Origin: Methanosarcina sp. UBA5
GTDB taxonomy: Archaea; Halobacteriota; Methanosarcinia; Methanosarcinales; Methanosarcinaceae
Direction: 5' to 3'
DNA: 38,698 nt
NCBI RefSeq assembly: GCF_002505485.1
Contig: NZ_DAVG01000038.1
Coordinates: 1 to 38,698, forward strand
Positions within the stretch are counted from its first letter, which is position 1. Every line of letters begins with the position of its first letter. A program made the position numbers and the translations under genes. Of the stretch, positions 1 through 6,982 are shown in pieces. Below the pieces are notes generated by a model that worked only from the letters and a program-made list of their open reading frames with translations, searched no databases and was not told the DNA's origin.

Positions 1-1298
1 GTTATAACACCGATATTGAGTTCCTCACGCAACTCGCGCATAACATGCTCGTCCGTAAGGGACAGGGTATCGACCCCAAGTTTCTTTGCGACGTATTCTT
101 TTGCCTCGCCTATGCGCATATTTTTCGAGAACTCCATCCGAGCTACAAGGTCTCCTGCAGCCCTCATTCCAGTCATACCTGAAGCCATTATGTGGGAAAT
201 CGGCATACCCATAGGGTCGCCGACTCCGATCTATATGCCGTCGACGCCGGCAATTTCGACCATTGCCTTGCTTGCTCTGGTAACTGCATCAATAGGAGGA
301 GTTTCAAGCATTGGGATTCCACCAACTCCCATGCCCATGTTTACGTGACAGGGAATTGGAGATGCTCCTACTGCAGCCTTAATGAAAGTAACTGCACGGG
401 CAAGGTTCCAGGCTGAGGTCTTGCTGGTGTTGGTGTTGCATACTGGCCCGAAAACATTTGCTCCTGCCTTTGCAACAAGAGGAGCCTGCTGGTGAGGCCA
501 GAGGCCTGCAAGGGTTACTCCGTCATACTGAAGGTTTCCATGCATACCAAGCACGCATTCTCCAGCCATGCCTGCTTCAATGTACATTCCAGGGAATTCT
601 TTTCTGAGAGCTTCGATTGCATGGAGTGTACCGTACATGTCCCCGTCGCCTGCTGCGCCGGTTGTGTCAAAGTTAACACCGTCGGCACCAGAGGCAAAGA
701 GCTTCTGCATGACCCAGACAGTATCCCTGGTGAGGTGTTCTGCAGCGTGTTCCATTGATTCCCAGGCTTCCTGAATCTTGAAAGCCTTCATAAGGTCGCC
801 GGGGTTCTCAAAGGGGCCATCAGGGGTATAATACAGCCCCATGTTGGGCATTGCGCCGTAAAACAGCGGAATAACCATGTTCTGCTGGCAGACTTCCATT
901 GCCTGGCACTCGTTTGATACGACAGGCTTGACAGGCTTGAAACTGTAATCGATATGCCCAAGCTCCATAGTGTCGGCACCAAAAGCACGCTCGTGAGTCA
1001 TGCAGCCAACTAACCGGCTTGAGGGAATACCAACACCGCTGTTACCCTGGTCACCATCGAGACGGATAGTACCGATGTCGTGTGTCACAGGAATTTCCAT
1101 ACCCTGTTCAACACTCACAGCTTTGCCGGGCATCATAAGGATCTCGGCAAGTTTGTCGATTTCATTGGCACTAAGAGTTGGGATCTCGCCAAGGTCGGCA
1201 GCATTTGCAGTCCCGGCTTCGATCTCAGATACAATCTTTTCTTTGGTAAGGAAGACACGTTTACCGTCTCCCATCCTCAAAGCATATTCAGTTGCCAT
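1..1298 (-). CDS. mtbB: Dimethylamine:corrinoid methyltransferase MtbB, pyrrolysine protein (3' end cut by window)
   Basis: MtbB transfers a methyl group from dimethylamine to its cognate Co(I) corrinoid protein MtbC in the cytoplasm, the first step of methanogenesis from dimethylamine. The reading frame runs from an ATG at 1298 (GGAGG six bases upstream) to an in-frame TAG at 231-233. It then continues open with clear family sequence (IGVGDPMGMPISHIMASGM) to the window edge. The TAG is codon 356, the position reported for pyrrolysine in Methanosarcina MtbB, so it is read as pyrrolysine and not as a stop. About 432 codons are visible; the family is about 467 residues, so roughly 35 are missing beyond base 1. 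It is the last visible gene of the minus-strand methylamine operon. Confidence 0.96.
231..233 (-). other. In-frame UAG codon read as pyrrolysine in mtbB
   Basis: The minus strand reads GGC ATA TAG ATC GGA GTC here. The frame stays open for 76 codons on the far side with typical MtbB sequence, and the position is codon 356. Pyrrolysine sits in the active site of methylamine methyltransferases (family knowledge) and needs PylS and the amber tRNA-Pyl, neither of which is in this window. Confidence 0.95.
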
Positions 1299-1358
1299 TT
1301 TTAGCCTCCTTTCTTGTTATCTTTAATAATCAGATATAGAAAACTGTATTCTGGGGGT

Positions 1359-1508
1359 TCAGAATTTGGAAACAAAGATTCTGGCTTGCCAGAGTGCTAC
1401 TATCGCCAGAATAAGGATCAAAACCATCCACAGGATATTTGCTTCCGGTATGAAGGATTTTGCCCAGTATGCATTGTAAGCTGCTAGAGCTGCTGCTGTT
1501 TGTGTCAT
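1359..1508 (-). CDS. 49-residue single-span membrane protein in the methylamine operon
   Basis: A small gene too short for ordinary ORF lists. ATG at 1508 is preceded by GGAGG at seven bases, as good a ribosome site as those of mttB and mtbB. The product begins MTQTAAALAAYNAYWAKS, then has a hydrophobic helix at about residues 25-40 (ILWMVLILILAIVALW) and a basic tail (QARIFVSKF). It has an alanine-rich N-terminus and one predicted transmembrane segment. It lies between the winged-helix-like gene and mtbB in the same orientation, with about 20 and 60 bases on either side, so it is probably cotranscribed. Function unknown; being next to the permease gene suggests a small membrane partner, which is inference. 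A longer overlapping frame (1330-1530) has no ribosome site and unnatural composition. Confidence 0.72.
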   Translation of the reverse strand: MTQTAAALAAYNAYWAKSFIPEANILWMVLILILAIVALWQARIFVSKF

Positions 1509-1526
1509 ATTTTATCCTCCATTGAA

Positions 1527-1823
1527 TCAAACAGATCTGAGGCAGGCATCAGAGCTTCGAACTCTGCCAAAGTCCGTTATCATGTACTTGTGTAGTAGAA
1601 AGCCTTTTTTGTAGATTCCGTTGTCGTCAACTTTCTGCTCCACATCCTTCAGCATTCCTCCGGACGCCAGCTCAATAATGTCAAAGTTAATGCTGTCCCT
1701 CTGGAAATTGCTCTTCATGCCGTACTCTTCCTGGATCTTCGAAACGATTTCATAGTTCCAGGATTCCTTTCCGTTCAGGAAAAGTTCCAGGATTCTGAAC
1801 TTGATAGGACGATTTTTGCTCAC
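1527..1823 (-). CDS. Small winged-helix-like protein of the methylamine operon
   Basis: A protein of about 98 residues with the pattern of a winged helix-turn-helix: an N-terminal helix (FRILELFLNGKESWNYEIV), a second helical segment around residues 25-55 and a C-terminal strand-turn region (HKYMITDFGRVR). There are two possible GTG starts. The one at 1832 overlaps the mttP stop; the one at 1823 sits just past that stop and has a GAGGTGA ribosome site at suitable spacing, so I chose it. It lies directly downstream of mttP, implying translational coupling. A regulator of the operon or an accessory factor is possible. I do not recognise a characterised family, and the DNA-binding reading is inferred from fold pattern only. 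Confidence 0.75.
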   Translation of the reverse strand: MSKNRPIKFRILELFLNGKESWNYEIVSKIQEEYGMKSNFQRDSINFDIIELASGGMLKDVEQKVDDNGIYKKGFLLHKYMITDFGRVRSSDACLRSV

Positions 1824-1824
1824 T

Positions 1825-2871
1825 TCACTCACCTCTCAGAGTTTCAAGTTCACTTGCGTCTTCAGTAAACATAATGAAACTCCCAGCGATACAGAGAGCC
1901 CCGCCTATAATAATAGTCCAATCCGGAGCAGTTCCAAAGAATAGGAAAATGAAGATAATTGCACAAAGTCCATAGAGGTTTCCGATTCCCTGACCTCTCC
2001 CAACTCCTATAAGTGGGAAAGATTTGTACCATGTAACGTAACAGAAACCAAAAGTGATACCTGCAAAGATCAGTATCAATAAGGTCAGAGGTTCAAACGC
2101 CTTAAGTGCAAACGAGTACATCGGAAAGCCTACAAGTGCAAGAACTGGCACAATGATGATCCACCAAATAATATTCTCACCAAGGAAGCGAAGAGTCAAC
2201 CCGGCATCCGGTTCTGCAATATCAAGCCCTTTGCCTGCAATTGCACCTTCAATGCCCCAGCCGGCAGCAGCCATTAGACCTCCGAGATATCCTATCCAGG
2301 GGACGTTACCTGAAGACAGTTCATTCAGGAGTCCACCGCCATAAATGGAAATACCTCCCAGAACGATGACTGCAATACCGATTGCTGCCCTCTTTGAGAT
2401 CTTTTCTCCATACCAGTAATAAGCAAGAATCGAACCTACCACAGGGTAAAGAAGACCTGCAACAGCTGAAAATGCCCCTCCGATAAAGCCCATAGCAATA
2501 AATGAGCCTAGAATCGCCATCGGACCACCGAAGATAGAAGCAAGGAAGAACCACTTGGAGCAGGGGTGGAATTCCTTAAGAGTCCTTATGAGTTCTCCGT
2601 ATTTTCCAAGTACTCCGTTCCAGATCATAAGTGCTAGCATGACAGCTAATGCATTAAAGGCAGTAATCAGTACGGCAGTCACAACAAGAGATATGCCGTC
2701 TCCACTTGTTTTAGCAATAGCACTACTCATTTCATCAAACGGGTTAAGAACCCAAACAACGGTTCCTGGCAAATACCAGATTCCCCAGAATATAGCACAG
2801 AAAAAGGCCCACATGTACCCTTTACTGATTTTTCTTTTACTTTCCTGTTTTTTTAAAGCTTTCAAATCCAC
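1825..2871 (-). CDS. mttP: Methylamine permease MttP (integral membrane transporter)
   Basis: A protein of about 348 residues with roughly ten hydrophobic segments and glycine-rich helices (for example GFIGGAFSAVAGLLYPVVGS), resembling DMT/EamA-type carriers. Position and sequence match the putative methylamine permease of Methanosarcina mtt operons, proposed to bring tri- or dimethylamine into the cell. An upstream ATG at 2886 lies inside the Shine-Dalgarno sequence itself (ATGGAGGGAG), so translation more likely begins at the GTG at 2871, eight bases after GGAGG; the protein then starts MDLKALKKQESKRK. It follows mtbC after a gap of about 375 bases containing a strong hairpin. Substrate specificity is inferred from context. 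Confidence 0.85.
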   Translation of the reverse strand: MDLKALKKQESKRKISKGYMWAFFCAIFWGIWYLPGTVVWVLNPFDEMSSAIAKTSGDGISLVVTAVLITAFNALAVMLALMIWNGVLGKYGELIRTLKEFHPCSKWFFLASIFGGPMAILGSFIAMGFIGGAFSAVAGLLYPVVGSILAYYWYGEKISKRAAIGIAVIVLGGISIYGGGLLNELSSGNVPWIGYLGGLMAAAGWGIEGAIAGKGLDIAEPDAGLTLRFLGENIIWWIIIVPVLALVGFPMYSFALKAFEPLTLLILIFAGITFGFCYVTWYKSFPLIGVGRGQGIGNLYGLCAIIFIFLFFGTAPDWTIIIGGALCIAGSFIMFTEDASELETLRGE

Positions 2872-3187
2872 GAAAACTCCCTCCATTTTTCAGAACGCTG
2901 TGGAGTTCCCTCAGGACATAATCTCCAGTCCTTCTCCACAGCCTGAAAGTGCAGCCCAAAAGCTCCTTTTGTGAGTTTCATATCTCGGGAATATTTTTCA
3001 AATTTCGTTTAGATTCAAACTTCTTTTTAACTGCTATTTTTAGCTGCTTTTGAAATTGCAGCCAACTTACCATTTTTACAATCTTTTTAGCCGTTTTTGT
3101 AATATTCCCTTGAGCGATATGATCTGCAAGAACTGTTCCAGCCATATCCTGAGCTACAGTCTCACAAAAATGCACAAAATAGAGTGT

Positions 3188-3221
3188 TGCAGAAAATGTA
3201 TTCAAGCGTACATTTTCTGCA
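3188..3221 (-). terminator. Perfect 13-bp hairpin downstream of mtbC
   Basis: On the minus strand the arms TGCAGAAAATGTA and TACATTTTCTGCA are exact reverse complements around an 8-base loop. The hairpin begins 28 bases after the mtbC stop and lies within the long gap before mttP. There is no run of Us after it, so it is more likely an RNA stability or processing element, or a partial terminator, that sets mttC-mttB-mtbC apart from the downstream transporter and mtbB genes. The stem is seen; the role is inferred. The rest of 2887-3249 holds no convincing gene. Confidence 0.6.
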
Positions 3222-3249
3222 GTTTTAACCGTTTGCTATGGCTGCTTTA

Positions 3250-3903
3250 TCAGACGCTCAGAGTGGCTTTTATCTTGGCAACTGCGTCATTGGCGGTTTC
3301 ACCATAGATATCTGCGCCGATCTTGTCTGCCCAGTCCTGGGTAACAGGAGCGCCACCAACCATGGTCTTTACCTGGTCGCGGACACCTGCTTCTTTCAGC
3401 TGTTCCTCAATCTGGATCTGGTTGACCATTGTGGTTGTCATAAGTGCGGAGGATGCGATAATCTGGGGTTTGAGTTCCTTCACTTTTTCTACAAAAGTCT
3501 TAATTGGGACATCTCTTCCAAGGTCAACTACTTTAAAACCTGCAATATTAAGCATGGAAGCTACAATGTCTTTTCCGATAGAGTGGATGTCGCCTTCAAT
3601 GGTTCCGATAGCAACGGTCCCGAGACTCTTGATCTGAGACTTGCGCTTTTCCATTTCCGGGGTGATAACTTTTATACCAGCATTCATTGCCTCGGCAGCT
3701 GCAAGTACATGGGGCAGGAAAAGTTCACCCTGACCGAATTTTTCTCCTACTTCTTCCATGCCTGCGGTAAAGCCTTTTTCAATAAGCTCTACAGGGTCAA
3801 CTCCTGCGACAAGTGCTTCATTTGCGACTTCTTCTGCAAGTTCGTCGTCAAAATCAGTGATCGCTTCTTTTGCTTTTGCAATGATTTCTTCTTTGTTTGC
3901 CAT
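3250..3903 (-). CDS. mtbC: Dimethylamine corrinoid protein MtbC
   Basis: This 217-residue cytoplasmic protein carries the methyl group from dimethylamine, delivered by MtbB, to the methylcobamide:CoM methyltransferase. It has the two-part corrinoid protein layout: an N-terminal helical cap (about residues 1-90, with FGQGELFLPHVLAAAEAM) and a C-terminal B12-binding Rossmann domain (about 92-215). The cobalt-ligand motif D-x-H-x-x-G appears as GDIHSIG, followed by the SALMTTT and GGAP loops. Start ATG at 3903 has GGAG eight bases upstream. It follows mttB with a 28-base gap and is a paralogue of MttC in the same operon. Confidence 0.95.
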   Translation of the reverse strand: MANKEEIIAKAKEAITDFDDELAEEVANEALVAGVDPVELIEKGFTAGMEEVGEKFGQGELFLPHVLAAAEAMNAGIKVITPEMEKRKSQIKSLGTVAIGTIEGDIHSIGKDIVASMLNIAGFKVVDLGRDVPIKTFVEKVKELKPQIIASSALMTTTMVNQIQIEEQLKEAGVRDQVKTMVGGAPVTQDWADKIGADIYGETANDAVAKIKATLSV

Positions 3904-3931
3904 TTTTAGATCTCCTGAATATCTATTTTAA

Positions 3932-5419
3932 TTACATGCCTCTGAAGGCTTTGTCAGCCTTGTCCACAATTGCCTGCATGTCCTTGAGAATGTCTGCATC
4001 GATTGGGGTTACCTCGTGGTTTTTAAGAACATCCACTACTTTATCGTGTGCGACTGCTGCAAGATCCTTTGAGCCAGCTGCTGCCCAGTCTCCGAACATG
4101 CGCCTGTCAATGAGCATTGGGCTGGATGGGTAATCCACAAGCTGCCTGGTCTGTTTAAGGGCCAGGAAATTATTTCCGATGCCTACTTTCTGGATAGATT
4201 CAACTGCAAGGGTTTCTTCTGAGACAGGAATTCCCTGCATGGCTTTCTTAACCATACTGAAGATATCATTGTCAATAACAAGCTGTTCCAATGAGAATGT
4301 CATCCCGAGCTCAAGCATTCCGGCTCCGTATATGGTGTTGGCACCAGCTAGAGCAGGCAGGAGGGTTGTTATAGTTTTTTCGTGGCCTGCCTGGCTGTCC
4401 GGAACCTTGGAATCAGACTAGGAACCTGCCACATAGGAGGGAAGGCCGTAGAACTGGGCAAGCTTTGCGACTGCAGCACTGATAAGACCGAGCTCAGGAG
4501 ATCCGACAGGTGCTGTACCTTTCTTGAGGTCGAAGGTAGTTGTGGAACTTCCATACCAGACCTTAGCTCCAGGAGCTGTCAACTCGGCAAGGACGATTCC
4601 AGAAAGGACTTCGGCATTGTGGGTTACAAGAGTTCCTGCAAGGTAAACAGGAGAAGATCCACCTGACATTGCCATACTCAGAACATTTACAGGTATTCCA
4701 AAGCGGGCACCCTTCATGATGACCTGGCAGGCATTTACACTGAGTTCAAGTGGGCTGGTTGGACAGACGAGCATGGAGAAGATTGGTTTCTTTCTGGCTT
4801 CTTCTTCATCTCCTCCGTAGTAGGCCTTTACGATGTCCCAGTAGTACTCGACGTTTTCGCCTACAGGGTCAATGTGGTGGTAGTGTTTTGAGGTGTTTGC
4901 AAGTGGAGTAAGGGTCTCGTGGACATCCTGTGCACCCTGACCTGCAATGTTCCTTGCGGAAACAGGGAGAGAGAAGTAGTCGATATTTTCAGCCCAGTCA
5001 CAGAGTTTTGCGATATCTGCAATATCCTGTTCGACAGAATCGACGGTTACATATTTACCGTCCTGGTACTTGCAGACCTTCACACCGGTACCGAAGCAGG
5101 TCCAGTGGACTTTACCGCCGCATTCCTGGACGGTGTTAAACTTTTTGTCACGGCCCCAGAGGACAAATCTAGAGGGTGCGAGCTGAAGAGCTTTTCTTAC
5201 AACATATTCAGGGATCTTTACAACTTTGGTTTCTTCATTAACTTCACAGCCATTTTCCTTGAAGACCTGCCTTGCCTCAGGATCAGAAACCTGAATACCT
5301 GGGTCCATCAGAACTTCCATGGTTGCATAATGAATCGCCTTAAGTTCATCAGTAGTAAAAAGGTTTAATTCTACGCCATTAAGTGTATTAAATCCAGCAA
5401 GTGCATTATTTTTTGCCAT
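3932..5419 (-). CDS. mttB: Trimethylamine:corrinoid methyltransferase MttB, pyrrolysine protein
   Basis: MttB methylates the corrinoid of MttC with trimethylamine, releasing dimethylamine. The start is ATG at 5419 (MAKNNALAGFNTLNG), eight bases after GGAGG; an upstream in-frame start at 5509 would run into mttC and is rejected. The frame meets TAG at 4418-4420 as codon 334 and continues with family sequence (SDSKVPDSQAGHEKTITTLL) to a true stop at 3932. The total is 495 codons including pyrrolysine. Both the length and the pyrrolysine position match known MttB. Unlike MtbB it belongs to a family with many pyrrolysine-free bacterial homologues (the MttB superfamily). It lies between mttC and mtbC on one transcript. 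Confidence 0.97.
4418..4420 (-). other. In-frame UAG codon read as pyrrolysine in mttB
   Basis: The two halves of MttB, ending ...LPSYVAGS and resuming SDSKVPDSQ..., are in the same frame on either side of this TAG. Codon 334 is the known pyrrolysine site of the family. Reading it as a stop would split one gene into two meaningless halves. Confidence 0.95.
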
Positions 5420-5444
5420 TTTTATAACCTCCGAATAAGAGTGA

Positions 5445-6086
5445 TTAAGCCAGCAACTCTTTTGCTTTTGCGACAGCCTCGCTTGCATTTTCGGCATAGC
5501 AGTCTGCACCTATCTTGTCAGCCCAGGCCTGGGTCGCAGGGGCTCCGCCTACCATGACTTTTACTCTGTCCCTGAGTCCTTCTTCTTTGAGGAGCTCAAT
5601 TACACCTTTCTGTCCCTGGAGAGTTGTAGTCATAAGGGCGGAAATTCCAATCATATCAGCATTGACTTCCTTTGCCTTCTCAATAAAGTTCCTGATTGGA
5701 ACATCACGGCCAATGTCGTAGACTTCAAAACCAGCAGATTGGAGCATTGTGGACACGATTGCCTTTCCAATATCATGGACGTCGCCTTCTACGGTACCGT
5801 TCACAATAACACCGAGCTTTGAGCCGGAAGCTCCTTCAGGCATAAGATCCTTAAGAGCTGCAACTCCTGCAGCCATCGCATCGGCAGCCATCATCACATG
5901 TGGAAGAAACAGTTTTCCTCTCTCGAAACGGACACCAACCTCATTCATGCCTGCTGCAAGTCCTTTTTCAATTATTTCGGAAGGCTCCAGTTCTCCTTTA
6001 GCTTTTTCAACTACAGCGAGTACTGTATCCTTCTTGCAGGAAATTATAGCATCTGCAAGTTCCTGAAGCAATTCTTCTTTGCTAAT
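5445..6086 (-). CDS. mttC: Trimethylamine corrinoid protein MttC (probable AUU start)
   Basis: This 213-residue corrinoid protein is methylated by MttB and demethylated by the CoM methyltransferase. It has a helical cap (FERGKLFLPHVMMAADAM) and a B12 domain with the His ligand motif GDVHDIG and GGAPATQAWADKIG. The first in-frame standard start is a TTG at 6071, but it lies 22 bases past the only Shine-Dalgarno sequence. GGAGG at 6098-6094 is followed after seven bases by ATT at 6086, giving (M)SKEELLQEL, which matches the expected N-terminus of the family. The spacing equals that of the other operon genes. The ATG inside that spacer is out of frame and hits a stop at once. It is the first gene of the operon. 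Confidence 0.93.
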   Translation of the reverse strand: MSKEELLQELADAIISCKKDTVLAVVEKAKGELEPSEIIEKGLAAGMNEVGVRFERGKLFLPHVMMAADAMAAGVAALKDLMPEGASGSKLGVIVNGTVEGDVHDIGKAIVSTMLQSAGFEVYDIGRDVPIRNFIEKAKEVNADMIGISALMTTTLQGQKGVIELLKEEGLRDRVKVMVGGAPATQAWADKIGADCYAENASEAVAKAKELLA

Positions 6087-6098
6087 GTTGCATCCTCC

Positions 6099-6392
6099 GT
6101 TTTAGTTTTTGAACTATAGAGACGTCTCTCCTGTAATTTTCACGATTATACGTGAACTTTCGAGCTGTAAGCTCATGCTTCTGGGGGAAGCAATAATGTA
6201 CAGGAAGAAACTCACGATCATCATGGGTGGGAAACCATGATCACCTCAAGCGAGACAATAAAACCATGAAGAATTCATGATTACGCTGACTGGGGTTCAT
6301 GAGTGTTTTAGCAGAGGGAGTGTTTTTCGTGCCATTTTAATCCCGTCTGATTACTCATCATTCAGATGTCTCCAATACTTTGTTGATTTTTC
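6099..6392 (-). promoter_or_regulatory. Long structured leader of the methylamine operon
   Basis: Between the promoter and mttC lies about 285 bases with no credible gene but several inverted repeats. One is imperfect, with arms at 6216-6227 and 6235-6242 (around CATGG/CCATG). Another is perfect: CATGAA-GAA-TTCATG at 6265-6279. The motif TCATGA/CCATGA recurs at least four times. Long leaders are a known feature of methanogen methyltransferase operons; regulation by RNA structure or a repeated operator is inference. Confidence 0.55.
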
Positions 6393-6405
6393 ACATATAT
6401 ATATT
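6393..6405 (-). promoter_or_regulatory. TATA box of the methylamine operon
   Basis: The minus strand reads AAATATATATATG, a strong archaeal box A, in the long gap upstream of mttC. Transcription would begin about 25 bases further on, near 6370. Confidence 0.6.
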
Positions 6406-6539
6406 TTTCTAAAAATTCTGTAATGAATTTAGGGGTAGTATTTATAGTTTTTGTTTTTTCAAGTTTTATTTGTATATTGAGGAAGAAAATAAAAGTCAAT
6501 TAACAAAAAATATAAATATTAAATAGTAAAAATGGATTT

Positions 6540-6710
6540 TTATAAAGTTTTTTATAGTTCAGACCTCCAGGTAGCATTCTGGTGGAATCTGCTTTCAGAT
6601 CGCATCTCACAAGCAAAATTTTGTTGCCCATGGTCGAAAGGGCAGCAGTTAGATTTTGCATGATAGTGTTTTTTCCAATACCCTTTTCCATAGATCGCTA
6701 TCTGTCTCAT
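6540..6710 (-). pseudogene. Truncated, frameshifted nifH fragment (nitrogenase iron protein)
   Basis: The minus strand from ATG 6710 reads MRQIAIYGKG, the canonical NifH N-terminus. A two-base deletion in the P-loop then shifts the frame, after which sequence resumes as GIGKNTIMQNLTAALSTMGN and continues through LVRCDLKADSTRMLPGGLN. The P-loop Ser/Thr is altered (GKN instead of GKS), CDPKADS has become CDLKADS, and similarity ends after about 57 codons. A GGAGGGG about 20 bases upstream may be the old ribosome site. It cannot encode a working iron protein. It lies directly upstream of the methylamine promoter region and looks like a leftover of recombination between nif-like genes. Confidence 0.8.
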
Positions 6711-6982
6711 CTTTTTACCTTGATTTCGTTTGCCCCTCCAAATCAGGAAGTCGGCAACCGTTGTACTAGGTAATGATATTTATATCTTTTCATCTATGAA
6801 ATTCTGTTTCATTATGACTTTATTTGCGGGCTTCGGAAAAGAATCAATAAATAATCCTCTTTAAATTGCAAAGCTGAAATAAATTACAGGAAAAACTTCC
6901 CAGCGCATTGTCACTCCAAACTGTAATGTAGAAGAGTTTGATTTCAAGGGTGCAGTTGGAGAATGTGGATTGGGAGGTCCAA
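6711..6982. other. Intergenic DNA without a supported gene
   Basis: AT-rich sequence between the nifH remnant and the iron-sulfur protein gene. A short plus-strand open stretch at about 6889-7038 reads protein-like (for example VTPNCNVEEFDFKGAVG) but has no start signal and runs into the opposite-strand gene. I could not assign it. Confidence 0.4.

Noticed and set aside
1330..1530. 66-codon frame overlapping the 49-residue membrane protein
   Set aside because: Serine-run composition, no ribosome site; the overlapping 49-codon frame has both a good site and a clear membrane helix.
2978..3205. 75-codon open frame between mtbC and mttP
   Set aside because: Its start lies inside the 13-bp hairpin, there is no ribosome site, and the sequence (runs of Lys, no family pattern) looks like translated AT-rich spacer.
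3238..3909. 223-codon plus-strand frame opposite mtbC
   Set aside because: An antisense shadow of a gene with strong homology; composition rich in Phe and Cys is typical of such shadows.
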